Shown here piece by piece: positions 8,486 through 16,840 of a stretch of 30,614 bases of DNA. This stretch comes from JANQTF01 sp036835375 (lineage in GTDB: Bacteria > Bacteroidota > Bacteroidia > J057). Location: contig DAITMB010000058.1 in the NCBI GenBank assembly GCA_036835375.1, forward strand, positions 1 to 30,614. Reading direction: 5' to 3'. The notes under the pieces were generated by a model that saw only the letters and a list, made by a program, of their open reading frames with translations, ran no database searches and was not told where the DNA came from. Within the stretch, counting starts at the first letter, position 1. Every line of letters starts with the position of its first letter. The position numbers and the translations under genes were made by a program.

Positions 8486-8913
8486 ACCTTTTCTACCTCA
8501 AAATCTTGTACTGGTTCGTTTACGTACTGACGTGCTGCTTTGACCTTCTTCTCTTTGTTTCCGCTTCTATGGGAGATCGCTGTTGGAACAGGGCTGGAGA
8601 GCAGGAAAAAAATTACAGCATGCACCTGGCTGGTTGTTACTACCAAGCCAGTTTCTTCAAATTCAACAAAGCATCACAAGGTAGGATAAATTCATGGTGA
8701 AATCTCTATATATAGGATAATAAATTCAACACAGGGATGTTTTTGTTAAGCCTCATCATTCAACCAACTTCATTGGGATAGATAAACGATTTTTGAAATT
8801 CACCTTCGATCGAAAGACTTGACCAATCTCGCTTCTTCCAGCTTATTTGCCGACTTCAGCGCGAATTAAACCATCGCCGATGGAAGTGGTTATGAAGGAA
8901 CTTTTGCGTATCT

Positions 8914-8937
8914 CTCCCAAAAAGAGGGGAGGTTTTT
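8914..8937 (+). terminator. Weak hairpin with T5 tract upstream of ribBA
   Basis: CTCCC at 8914-8918 pairs with GGGAG at 8927-8931 across an eight-base A-rich loop and is followed by TTTTT at 8933-8937. The stem is only five pairs. Because the candidate ribBA promoter lies after it, it is unlikely to be an attenuator of that gene and may be coincidental. Confidence 0.25.
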
Positions 8938-8939
8938 CG

Positions 8940-8947
8940 TAGTTTTG
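8940..8947 (+). promoter_or_regulatory. Candidate -7 promoter element for ribBA
   Basis: TAGTTTTG fits the Bacteroidota TAnnTTTG consensus exactly and would give a leader of about 35-40 nt before the ATG at 8991. No TTTG is found at the expected upstream spacing, so only half of the promoter is supported. Confidence 0.35.
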
Positions 8948-8990
8948 TTCACAAAAGGACACTGCTTCACCATCCGAATTTCGCCCCAAC

Positions 8991-10229
8991 ATGACAGAAA
9001 ACGTGAGAATAGATTCTATCGAATCGGCCATCGAAGACATTCGACAAGGCCGATTGGTGATTGTGGTAGATGATCGTGATCGTGAAAATGAGGGCGACTT
9101 CCTCGTGGCGGCCCGCCATGCCACGCCAGAGGTGATCAACTTTATGGCGACGCATGGTCGCGGATTGATTTGTGCACCGCTCACCGAAGAACGCTGCGAG
9201 GAATTAGCACTCGATCTCATGGTAGGCAAGAATACGGAGCAGCACGAAACCGCTTTTACAGTGTCCGTGGACTACCTCAAGGATGGCGTGACCACAGGAA
9301 TTTCGGCCAGAGATCGCGCCAGAACGGTGCAATCACTCATTGACCCGATGACACGTCCGGAGGACTTGGGCCGACCCGGACACATTTTTCCTCTCAAAGC
9401 CAAGCAGGGTGGTGTGCTCCGTCGAGCAGGCCATACCGAAGCCGGAATAGATCTTGCCAGAATCGCAGGCTTGGAACCCGCAGCTGTGATCGTGGAGATC
9501 ATGAACGAAGATGGAAGCATGGCACGGCTGCCAGATCTCCGGAAAGTAGCCGACAAATTCGGTCTTCGGCTCATCACCATTGAGGACTTGATCGAATATC
9601 GCTTACAAAACGAATCGCTCATCCAACGCGAAATCGGTGTGCAAATGCCCACGGAACACGGGGATTTTGAATTGATTGCCTACAGACAAATTGACACCGG
9701 GGACATTCATATAGCTTTGATTAAGGGAGCTTGGGAACCCTCTGAACCTGTGTTGACGCGGGTGCATTCTTCCTGTATCACTGGTGATATTTTCGGCTCA
9801 TGTCGATGTGACTGTGGTCCTCAGCTTACCAGCGCCATGCAGATGGTAGAGCGCGAAGGTAAGGGCGTGATTTTGTACATGAATCAGGAAGGGAGGGGGA
9901 TCGGCTTGGTCAACAAGCTCAAAGCCTATAAGCTTCAGGAAATGGGCCTCGACACGGTAGAGGCGAATTTAGAGCTAGGATTTAAGATGGACGAACGCGA
10001 CTACGGCGTTGGAGCGCAGATACTCCGGGACCTAGGCGTCCGCAAAATGCGACTGATGACCAACAACCCCACCAAACGGGCAGGGTTGATCGGCTATGGC
10101 CTGGAGATTGTGGAAAATATTCCCATCGAAATCGAGCCGAATCCGCACAACCAAGCCTATTTGCTCACCAAAAAGCTCAAAATGGGGCACAGCATTTTGT
10201 CGCATCTCAAAGGCTCGTCAGAAACTTGA
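8991..10229 (+). CDS. ribBA: Bifunctional 3,4-dihydroxy-2-butanone-4-phosphate synthase / GTP cyclohydrolase II
   Basis: This 412-residue fusion supplies both starting branches of riboflavin synthesis: ribulose 5-phosphate to dihydroxybutanone phosphate, and GTP to the diaminopyrimidine. The N-terminal RibB domain (about 8-205) has the acidic DDRDRENEGDF loop at 27-37, THGRGLICAPL at 54-64 and RRAGHTEAG at 144-152. The C-terminal RibA domain (about 210-405) carries the zinc cysteines Cys262, Cys273 and Cys275 (SCITGDIFGSCRCDCG), with the spacing of the E. coli enzyme, and YMNQEGRGIGL at 296-306. All expected catalytic motifs are intact in both halves, and the length is normal. The stop overlaps the following membrane-protein gene as TTGA. 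Confidence 0.97.
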   Translation: MTENVRIDSIESAIEDIRQGRLVIVVDDRDRENEGDFLVAARHATPEVINFMATHGRGLICAPLTEERCEELALDLMVGKNTEQHETAFTVSVDYLKDGVTTGISARDRARTVQSLIDPMTRPEDLGRPGHIFPLKAKQGGVLRRAGHTEAGIDLARIAGLEPAAVIVEIMNEDGSMARLPDLRKVADKFGLRLITIEDLIEYRLQNESLIQREIGVQMPTEHGDFELIAYRQIDTGDIHIALIKGAWEPSEPVLTRVHSSCITGDIFGSCRCDCGPQLTSAMQMVEREGKGVILYMNQEGRGIGLVNKLKAYKLQEMGLDTVEANLELGFKMDERDYGVGAQILRDLGVRKMRLMTNNPTKRAGLIGYGLEIVENIPIEIEPNPHNQAYLLTKKLKMGHSILSHLKGSSET

Positions 10230-11788
10230 AAGGGCCTCTCGCTCGCTACTGGTTTTTCTGCCACTCGGCAGGTCTCCTGTTGCTGGGGGCCCTTCTCCTC
10301 TCCTGTGTGTACCAACAAAGTGGCCAACTCGAATACCCCTATCCGCTCGACGATAGCTACATTCACTTGTCGCTAGCAAAAACTTTGGTAGAAACGGGCA
10401 TCTGGTCCCCTACCCCGGAACGCTTCGAGTTCAGCTCTTCTTCCCCTCTCTATACACTTGCTCTGGCGATTATTTTTCAGGGATTCGGGCCCAGCCTGTG
10501 GTGGCCAATGCTCTTGAATCTCCCTGCTGCAATAGGCTTGCTGTACCTGTTTTGGCAATCGCTTTCCAAGCTGCCTTTGCCAATTCGGAGCACCTGGCTG
10601 TGGGCTATTACTTTGCTCACGCCGCTCCCGCTCATCATGCTCATGGGCATGGAACACGCCTTACAATTGTTATTGGTATTCGCCTGGGTCATGGCTTGGT
10701 ACCAGCGAAAACCCGATACTCAGTCGTCTCTCCCCTGGATCCTGCTCACGGTCGGCATGACCATGATTCGCTACGAAAGCCTATTTCTGGTGGCAGCTGC
10801 TGGGCTTGGGTCGCTGCATCAGCGGCAGTGGAAGGAACTGCTGTTGCTGGGGATGGCAGCGAGCCTTCCGGTGATGGGGCTAGGAATCTACTCAATGCTA
10901 CATGGCGGGACATTCTTGCCGCTGTCCCTGCTGGTCAAAGGCCAGCGACCCGCTCTCGACATGATTTCCTTGCTCAGTTGGGGACAAGAAAACATCACCA
11001 AGGTGTATGAACACCCCTTCATCTTGTCGGTGTTGAGCATCAGTGCCTGGGCTTTGTGGCTCGGAAAAGGACTTCCACCCCGACTTCGAGAAGCGGCTGG
11101 AATTCTTCAGGTTGGAGCTTGGGTACATGTACTATTTGCCCAAATCGGCGGCTATCGCTACGAAGCTTACCTTATTCTGCTTCACGGTTGGTTGCTTGTG
11201 GAGATTCTCAGCGAGATGAACATCAAGGTCGGCATCAGGCATTGTCTGGCTGGTGCTTGGCTGCTGTTCCCACTGGTGCTTCGGGCGGGATTTTTCACAG
11301 CCAACTACCCCCTCGCTGTTCAAAATATCTATCATCAGAGTGTACAAGTAGGTCTTTTTATCGAAAAGTACTATCCTGAGTCGCACATTGCGATTCACGA
11401 CATCGGGGTAGCGACATACTTGAGCGACTTCCCATTGACCGACCTCGTCGGAATCGGAGATGAGGAGGTCTATCGACTGTATCGCGAGAAAAACTTCACA
11501 AGGGAAAGCCTGGCGCCCATATTAGAAGCGCGAGGCGTGTCACTCGCCATTGTTCAGCAAGGATGGATGGGGTCTGTGATACCGGAAGATTGGCGATGCG
11601 CAGGGAGTTGGACCATTCCAGACCCGTTCATCATCGCACTTCCGGAGGTATTCTTTTGGGCGAAGGATGATACCACCTATGAACAACTCATGAGCAACCT
11701 ACGGGAATTTCAATCATTTCTCCCCCCTGAGATCGTCCAAGAAGGTCCATACGCAGGTACAGATCTACCTGCGGTCCCCTTGCTATAG
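10226..11788 (+). CDS. Polytopic GT-C-like membrane glycosyltransferase or uncharacterised membrane protein
   Basis: The 520-residue protein has an N-terminal membrane helix followed by the loop YPYPLDDSYIHLSLAKTL. Paired acidic residues (Asp42, Asp43) sit where GT-C glycosyltransferases of the ArnT/PMT fold keep their catalytic Asp in the first periplasmic loop. About eight to ten further hydrophobic segments run to residue 370, and a soluble C-terminal domain follows (HIAIHDIGVATYLSDF, DLVGIGDEE), a layout common to Bacteroidota proteins of this type that use polyprenyl-linked sugars. The only start that keeps the first helix and acidic loop is a TTG at 10226 overlapping the ribBA TGA as TTGA; the next ATG is at about residue 94. 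Activity and substrate are inferred from topology. It has no obvious link to riboflavin. Confidence 0.75.
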   Translation: MKGPLARYWFFCHSAGLLLLGALLLSCVYQQSGQLEYPYPLDDSYIHLSLAKTLVETGIWSPTPERFEFSSSSPLYTLALAIIFQGFGPSLWWPMLLNLPAAIGLLYLFWQSLSKLPLPIRSTWLWAITLLTPLPLIMLMGMEHALQLLLVFAWVMAWYQRKPDTQSSLPWILLTVGMTMIRYESLFLVAAAGLGSLHQRQWKELLLLGMAASLPVMGLGIYSMLHGGTFLPLSLLVKGQRPALDMISLLSWGQENITKVYEHPFILSVLSISAWALWLGKGLPPRLREAAGILQVGAWVHVLFAQIGGYRYEAYLILLHGWLLVEILSEMNIKVGIRHCLAGAWLLFPLVLRAGFFTANYPLAVQNIYHQSVQVGLFIEKYYPESHIAIHDIGVATYLSDFPLTDLVGIGDEEVYRLYREKNFTRESLAPILEARGVSLAIVQQGWMGSVIPEDWRCAGSWTIPDPFIIALPEVFFWAKDDTTYEQLMSNLREFQSFLPPEIVQEGPYAGTDLPAVPLL

Positions 11789-11962
11789 GCTAGAAAAGCA
11801 GCGCTACGAGATTGGCCTTAGAACCAAGATTTCAGAAACTTGGCAGGAAAAAGGCATCGTTGTAGGAGGGAACATATTTATGACTTTCTCCCATTTGAAC
11901 GTTCGATCCGGGTGCCTGTCCCCTGCCCTAAGAACCATCACAGAAGGTATAAAAGCAAAGGA

Positions 11963-11985
11963 GCCACTTGTCTTTGACAAGTGGC
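11963..11985 (-). terminator. Hairpin terminator of the RRM-protein gene
   Basis: GCCACTTGTC at 11963-11972 and GACAAGTGGC at 11976-11985 form a perfect 10-bp stem with a three-base loop. On the minus strand it lies about 28 bases beyond the stop of the RRM gene and is followed by a T-rich tract (TCCTTTGCTTTT), as expected for a factor-independent terminator. It may also stop transcripts arriving from the GT-C-like gene on the plus strand, although no T-tract follows in that direction. Confidence 0.75.
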
Positions 11986-12013
11986 CCAGTAATATACGTT
12001 CTAACGTCCGCGA

Positions 12014-12385
12014 CTAGTAACGATTGCTACGGTATCCGCCGCGATCTCCGCCACGGTCACCGCCGCCACCACCACTGCTGCCACCACGACGGAAGCCGCC
12101 GCGATCGCCGCCACCACCACCACCACCGCCAGTGCGTGGTTCGCGAGGACGTGCAGGATTCACTTTCAAGTAACGACCATTGAACTCGGCTCCATTAAGG
12201 GCCTCTTGTGCTTGGTCTGCTCCGTCATCGTCCATATCGACAAAAGCAAAGCCACGAGAACGACCGGTTTCCCGATCCAGTACGATTTTGACGCCTTCTA
12301 CGTCACCGTAATCTGCAAAAATTGTCGACAGCTCTTCCTCGGTCATTGAGAAAGGGAGATTGCCAACATACAAAGAAACTGACAT
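12014..12385 (-). CDS. Glycine-rich RRM-type RNA-binding protein
   Basis: This 123-residue protein consists of one RNA recognition motif (residues 3-78) and a glycine/arginine tail. RNP2 is LYVGNLPF at 5-12 and RNP1 is RSRGFAFVDM at 42-51, both with the aromatic residues that stack on RNA. The tail (85-123) repeats GGGGG, DRGG and RGG boxes and ends in YRSNRY. Small RRM proteins of this plan are widespread in Bacteroidota and cyanobacteria and act as RNA chaperones or global post-transcriptional regulators. The frame is open further upstream, but the ATG at 12385 starts directly at the RRM. The 200-base upstream spacer suggests a long leader. A strong hairpin follows the stop. The coding sequence is strongly GC-biased in the Gly tail. 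Confidence 0.93.
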   Translation of the reverse strand: MSVSLYVGNLPFSMTEEELSTIFADYGDVEGVKIVLDRETGRSRGFAFVDMDDDGADQAQEALNGAEFNGRYLKVNPARPREPRTGGGGGGGGDRGGFRRGGSSGGGGGDRGGDRGGYRSNRY

Positions 12386-12493
12386 GTGAAAAAGAATAAA
12401 AAATAACAAGTAACCGTTCAATCCAGCTGCTAGCTAGGATGGAAGGATAGACTTGAACGATCTGTAAATTCGGGAAGAAAGTAACAGGAGGGA

Positions 12494-12501
12494 CAAAACT
12501 A
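12494..12501 (-). promoter_or_regulatory. Candidate -7 promoter element for the RRM gene
   Basis: On the minus strand this reads TAGTTTTG, an exact TAnnTTTG match, and would give a 5' leader of about 100 nt before the RRM start codon. A matching -33 TTTG is not evident. Confidence 0.35.
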
Positions 12502-12585
12502 CCAAAACAACGCATCGGAACTAGACCCGAAGGATAGAACGTAACAAACCTAAGGGAAACTTTCCGAATCTCCAAGAATTATTTT

Positions 12586-13311
12586 TTATTCCCTCAGTAA
12601 GTTTTTCTGGTTCAGCGCATAAAGGACCTCGCCACGATAATTGCGACCAATCGGCAGCTCCGTCTCGCCGATTTCCACAACAGTATTTGAAAAGGCATCT
12701 ACCTTGTCCTTCGCCACGATAAATGAGCGATGAATCCGCAAAAAACGGTCTTCTGGTAGTTTCTCTTCCAAAAAGCTGATACGCTGGTAGGCCGTCACAC
12801 TTTTTTCACTGGTCTTCACTCGCACATAATCCTTGAGGCTCTCGATGTAAAGGATGTCTTTGAGCAGCACCTTGACCATTTTTTTGTCGGCCTTGAGGTA
12901 CAGGAATGCCTCTTGATAGGAAGATTCTTCTCCCTCAGTATTTGCAAGGGGACCTGCAATTTGGTACACCTTGTTCACTGCTTTAATGAACCGTTCAAAT
13001 GAAATGGGTTTGAGCAAGTAATCAATGGCTCCGACTTCAAATCCCGCCAAAGCAAAGTCCCGGTAGGCAGTGGTGAAAATGACCCTGGGGGGCTGGCTCA
13101 TGTTGCGCATCAGCTCAATCCCGGTGAGTTTTGGCATCTGGATGTCAAGAAAAAGTAAATCCACAGGTTCTCGAATCAATTGATTGAAAGCCTCCACCGC
13201 ATTGTCGAGCCGCGCAACAAGGGTCAATTTGTCGAGCTTGGCGATGTAGTTCTCCAGCACATCCAACGCGAGTGGCTCGTCATCTACGATCATGCATCGA
13301 ATACTTGTCAT
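12586..13311 (-). CDS. LytTR family response regulator
   Basis: The 241-residue protein has an N-terminal receiver domain (about 3-120) with the acidic pair Asp10/Asp11, the phospho-acceptor Asp56 in DLLFLDIQMP, and the conserved Lys101 in DYLLKP. The C-terminal LytTR DNA-binding domain (about 138-237) shows the typical ILYIESLKDYVRV and FLRIHRSFIVAKDKV segments. LytTR regulators bind paired direct repeats and often control virulence-factor, bacteriocin or polysaccharide genes. The ATG overlaps the stop of the upstream kinase gene as ATGA, so the two are an operon and almost certainly cognate partners. No target is identifiable; no LytTR-type direct repeats were recognised near the pair. Confidence 0.95.
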   Translation of the reverse strand: MTSIRCMIVDDEPLALDVLENYIAKLDKLTLVARLDNAVEAFNQLIREPVDLLFLDIQMPKLTGIELMRNMSQPPRVIFTTAYRDFALAGFEVGAIDYLLKPISFERFIKAVNKVYQIAGPLANTEGEESSYQEAFLYLKADKKMVKVLLKDILYIESLKDYVRVKTSEKSVTAYQRISFLEEKLPEDRFLRIHRSFIVAKDKVDAFSNTVVEIGETELPIGRNYRGEVLYALNQKNLLRE

Positions 13312-14453
13312 GCCGTCAGTTTCATTTTTAAGGTGATCAAATAAGAATCTTCTTCCTCAAAGATCTTCAGTTCGTGCCGCTCTGGGTAGAGCAGTTCCAG
13401 TCTCCGCTTCACATTGCGTAGCCCAATTCCGCCTGTATGATCCGCTTGATGCGGGTTGACCGGCCCTCTGCTACGGCTGTTTTCGACTTTAAAGAGGAGG
13501 CTATCGGCTTTGACCGCCAAGTGAAGGGCGATCCACTTTTTCTCAATTACCTCGCTCACGCCATGCTTGAAGCTATTTTCCACAAATGGCAAAAGCAGCA
13601 ATGGGCCGATGTGAATGCCCTCTACCTCTCCGGTGATTTCGAAAAACAGATCCAACGATGTGCCATGGCGTATTCGCTCCAAGGCAATATAACTGTGCAT
13701 CGTTTCAATTTCTCTCGATAGCGGCACCAGGGCGGCACTAGCATCGTAGAGCAAATAGCTCATCAACTCCGACAATCTCAGCACGACCTCGGGTGCCGCT
13801 GGTGATCGCTGCAAAGTCAATGAGTAAAGGTTGTTAAGGGTGTTAAACAGGAAATGGGGATGAATCTGCGCCTTGAGGAAGTTCAGCTCCGCTTCCAGCT
13901 TCTCCTCCCGTAGGGCTTTAGCTTTTTGATGGTCTTCATACCAATACTTGGTGATTTTGACCGATGAGGCCAGGACCGTCACTGTGAAAATCGACAGGCT
14001 GTTTTTGAGGATCCAATAGACGTTGATCAGCTCTCCATAAGGCTCTGAGGAATAGAGCCGTGGATATAGGACGTAATATATGACCCCCCGCTGAAGCAGG
14101 CCACCGAGAATCAGCAAGAAAGTGAGGCTGAGAAAAAAAGCCCAATACCGACCTTGAAGAAACAGGTGCGGAATGAGCAAATAAATGGTCAGGTACACGA
14201 CCATCATTTTTACAGGCAAGAGTAGCATCTCATATCGCAGGGCAGAGAGGAAGGTGTCCCCACCCGCCAACGCAAAAAAGCTCGTGTAGAGAATCCAAAA
14301 TAACGGATGTACAACCCAGCGATCTCTCAACCATCGCGACGAAAACAGGGGATGCTCGGTGAGATCCCTTCGGGGTGATTGCTGTTGCAGATCGGGTATT
14401 TTTATGAGGTCAAACAAAGAAAAAGTGTCTGTGGCCCTCCGGGCGCTGCGCAT
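13308..14453 (-). CDS. LytS/YpdA-type membrane sensor histidine kinase
   Basis: The 381-residue kinase (from the ATG at 14453) has four membrane helices at about 49-66, 73-95, 103-120 and 146-166. A short coiled coil and the His_kinase core follow, AQIHPHFLFNTLNNLYSL, with the likely phospho-acceptor His200. The ATP-binding domain has the N-box VENSFKHGV (Asn293) and the G-box GGIGLRNVKRRLELLYP. No extracytoplasmic sensor domain is present, so the signal is probably perceived within the membrane or by the short loops. The frame stays open to another ATG at 14549; the added 32 residues look unstructured, and I prefer the later start with low certainty. It is translationally coupled to the LytTR regulator downstream. 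Confidence 0.92.
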   Translation of the reverse strand: MRSARRATDTFSLFDLIKIPDLQQQSPRRDLTEHPLFSSRWLRDRWVVHPLFWILYTSFFALAGGDTFLSALRYEMLLLPVKMMVVYLTIYLLIPHLFLQGRYWAFFLSLTFLLILGGLLQRGVIYYVLYPRLYSSEPYGELINVYWILKNSLSIFTVTVLASSVKITKYWYEDHQKAKALREEKLEAELNFLKAQIHPHFLFNTLNNLYSLTLQRSPAAPEVVLRLSELMSYLLYDASAALVPLSREIETMHSYIALERIRHGTSLDLFFEITGEVEGIHIGPLLLLPFVENSFKHGVSEVIEKKWIALHLAVKADSLLFKVENSRSRGPVNPHQADHTGGIGLRNVKRRLELLYPERHELKIFEEEDSYLITLKMKLTA

Positions 14454-14624
14454 CACGAAGGAGTTGATCAACTGGTAAAATACCAATTGGTGCGAAGAAC
14501 GCGAAGAAAAAGCACCGCGAAGCGAATTTTTTCGACCGGAGCACGCCATAGCGCAACCGACGACATGCCATAATGGACAAGCGGTAGGGTCTGTGCCAAT
14601 GAATTCCTACAAAAAATCTCGCCT

Positions 14625-15836
14625 TTAGGTGATCAGCTTCGTATCGATGCGCAGATCATTGTGCAGCGTTCGATGAACGGGGCATTTCTCAGCGATCTCC
14701 AGCAATTTTTTCCTTTGCTCACTGCTCAAATCCCCTTCTATTTCAATCAGTCGCTCCACCCGATCCATCTTACGAGGCTTCTCATCGTCGTCGGGTGCTT
14801 CGCTGGGATACACCTGCTCGTGCGTCAAGTGAACACGAATTTCTTTCACGGGCCAACCTTTTCGGTCCGCGTACATCCGCATCGTCATGGCAGTGCAAGC
14901 ACCCAGGCTTGCTACCAGCAAATCATAAGGCGTAGGGCCTCGGTCGTCTCCTCCCACAGAAGCTGGTTCATCCGCCAAAAATTCGTGATTGCCAGCTCGA
15001 ATCTCGGTCAAGAAACCTTTGGGCCCGATGCGAACCACAGCCTGCTTGTCCGTGGTCAGTGGCACCTCTTCTTTCAGATCCAAATATCGCGAGGCCCATT
15101 GGCCGATCATGGTGCCCACATAGCGCGAATCTTCCGCCTGACTGAGGAGATGATCTGCCTTGTCGAGGCTCAAAAAACTCTTCGGGTGCTTGGCAGCATC
15201 GTATAATTGCCGGGCATTGTTCACGCCTACAATTTGATCGCCGGGTGCGTGCATTACCAGCAGTGCATGATGCAGCTGCTTCATGACGTAGGACATGTCC
15301 ACCGATTCAATGGCTTCCAAAAAGTGCTTTTTCAATTTGAAGGGTCGCCCTGCTATCTTCACTTCCGCCTCGCCTTCCTGACGCAGCCTGTCTTCGATGG
15401 AAGCGAATAAATGCTTCACGTGCGCTGGGGCAGCTGGAGCACCGATGGTCGCAATGGCTTTAGCAGAAGGGATGGACGAGGCAGCCACCAAGACAGCAGC
15501 ACCGCCGAGCGAATGCCCTACCAGCAGTTGCGGTGCTTCATAATGAGCTTCCAGCCATTCCGCTACGTCGATCAAGTCCTGCACATTGGTTGAAAAATTG
15601 CTATCAAAAAATTCGCCATCGCTGTCACCAATCCCAGAAAAATCAAATCGAATGATGGCGATGTGCTGCTGCGTGAGGGCCAAAGCGATGTTTCGGGCGG
15701 CATTCAGGTTTTTGCCGCAGGTGAAGCAGTGGGCAAAGATGGCGTAAGCCTTGGGATGCTCCCCGATGGGCAGTTCCAATTGAGCAGCAAGTTCGAGCCC
15801 CTGACGATTGGGGATACTCACGCGAATACTTTTCAT
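14625..15836 (-). CDS. Alpha/beta-hydrolase-OsmC fusion protein
   Basis: This 403-residue protein joins two enzymes. Residues 1-250 are an alpha/beta hydrolase with nucleophile Ser109 in GHSLGG, an acid Asp200 in HAPGDQIV and His229 in KADHLLS, a complete triad. Residues 265-403 are an OsmC/Ohr-type domain with the two redox cysteines Cys314 (SLGACTAMTMRMYA) and Cys385 (EKCPVHRTL), expected to reduce organic hydroperoxides. The linked architecture is known from other bacteria and suggests that an ester or acyl peroxide is both hydrolysed and reduced, but substrates are not established. Both active sites appear intact. It sits alone between the two-component system and two oxidoreductase genes, in a neighbourhood rich in redox enzymes. 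Confidence 0.93.
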   Translation of the reverse strand: MKSIRVSIPNRQGLELAAQLELPIGEHPKAYAIFAHCFTCGKNLNAARNIALALTQQHIAIIRFDFSGIGDSDGEFFDSNFSTNVQDLIDVAEWLEAHYEAPQLLVGHSLGGAAVLVAASSIPSAKAIATIGAPAAPAHVKHLFASIEDRLRQEGEAEVKIAGRPFKLKKHFLEAIESVDMSYVMKQLHHALLVMHAPGDQIVGVNNARQLYDAAKHPKSFLSLDKADHLLSQAEDSRYVGTMIGQWASRYLDLKEEVPLTTDKQAVVRIGPKGFLTEIRAGNHEFLADEPASVGGDDRGPTPYDLLVASLGACTAMTMRMYADRKGWPVKEIRVHLTHEQVYPSEAPDDDEKPRKMDRVERLIEIEGDLSSEQRKKLLEIAEKCPVHRTLHNDLRIDTKLIT

Positions 15837-16095
15837 CGGAGGGGGGTTTCTGAATCAATGGAAAGGAAAGGCGGAAATACTTGAAATAAAATTAACGCTT
15901 GACAACCCGCCTGGGTGTCGCCCACCAGACAAGACTGGGCGGTCTGTCGAGAAGCGATTTTCTTCCTCCCTGCGCTGAAACAGTAGGGCCGCCGCCTCTC
16001 AGGACCGTCGTCACATGGGTCATACTTGTGCGAAAATGACGATGATTGGGAACGTCGGTCCAATTTCTAACCCAACTGGATTCTTCGAAGGTTGC

Positions 16096-16728
16096 CTATG
16101 ATCTTCGCAGCAACTTATAAGCGATGTCGTTTCCATAGCCTTGCTTGGAGAGACGGATGAGTAGCACGCCCATCGGCTCCAGCAACCTCGCGCTGTCTAG
16201 CGGCCCGCAATCCACCGGGTCGAAGCCAGCTGCCTCGATGAGGTACTTCACGGTGTCCTTGGCTGTCTGATCGTCCCCGCAGTAAAACATACTGCCGTCG
16301 TGTGCACCGAAGTAGGGGCCTTTTTCCATCAGATGAGCAAAAGCCGTGTTGAAGGCTTTTACTACGTGTGCTCCGGGCACCATTTTGGCGATTTGCTCAG
16401 CTGCCGATGTCGTATGTCCGAGAGCCAAACTCACATTTTCGCCCCACGTCAGCGCATTGGTACAGTCCACAATGATCTTCCCTTTCATTTGATCGTTGTG
16501 GCGAAAAGTCTCTTCCACCGACTTGTAAGGAATAGACAAGACAATCACATCGCCACCATGAATGGCGCTGGCAATGGTACCTCCGGTGGCAAAATGCACG
16601 AGATCGCCAGCAAGTGCACGCGCTTTCTGCGGATCGCGCGATCCTATAAGAACCTCAATTCCTTTTCGGGTGAAAGCAGTTGCGAGCGCTTTGCTGATGT
16701 TGCCGGTGCCGAGAATAGCGATTTTCAT
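16096..16728 (-). CDS. NADP-dependent oxidoreductase, F420-reductase-like (NAD(P)-binding Rossmann)
   Basis: The 210-residue protein starts with MKIAILGTGNISKALATAF, the glycine-rich dinucleotide loop, followed by GSRDPQKARAL, in which the Ser-Arg after strand two favours NADPH. The segment VIVLSIPYKSVEE and the later GAHVVKAFNTAFAH are typical of the family related to coenzyme-F420-dependent NADP reductases. In Bacteroidota, which generally lack F420, these proteins are annotated only generically, and the true hydride partner is unknown. The length and motifs are intact. The 259-base spacer to the hydrolase-OsmC gene downstream argues against a tight operon. Confidence 0.87.
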   Translation of the reverse strand: MKIAILGTGNISKALATAFTRKGIEVLIGSRDPQKARALAGDLVHFATGGTIASAIHGGDVIVLSIPYKSVEETFRHNDQMKGKIIVDCTNALTWGENVSLALGHTTSAAEQIAKMVPGAHVVKAFNTAFAHLMEKGPYFGAHDGSMFYCGDDQTAKDTVKYLIEAAGFDPVDCGPLDSARLLEPMGVLLIRLSKQGYGNDIAYKLLRRS

Positions 16729-16840
16729 GATGGGGAAGGATTGTAAGTGTGCAAGGAAGTGGAAACAAGTGAAGAAGATCGTGTGGAGGATAGCTTGATC
16801 AGGTGTCTAACATAAGTAAATATGGTGCGCCTGAATCTCC

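Larger units (their letters stand above)
8486..8990. other. 505-base divergent intergenic region
   Basis: No gene is supported. A 64-codon open frame at 8506-8700 has unusual composition (many Cys and Trp) and no start context. The conserved boxes of an FMN riboswitch, which often precedes riboflavin genes in other phyla, are not seen. The right part holds a small hairpin with a T5 tract (8914-8937) and a TAGTTTTG motif just before ribBA. Confidence 0.5.

Noticed and set aside
8506..8700. 64-codon open frame upstream of ribBA
   Set aside because: Cys- and Trp-rich low-plausibility peptide without a start context or similarity to known small proteins.
8700..8990. FMN riboswitch before ribBA
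   Set aside because: The conserved RFN-element boxes are not visible; only a five-pair hairpin and a promoter-like motif are present.
12060..12130. Trinucleotide-like repeat of CCG/CCA units
   Set aside because: It is explained by glycine codons of the RRM protein tail on the minus strand and is not a separate repeat element.
15900..15950. GC-rich self-complementary segment upstream of the hydrolase-OsmC gene
   Set aside because: Several competing short pairings are possible and no T-tract follows, so neither a terminator nor a defined operator is supported.
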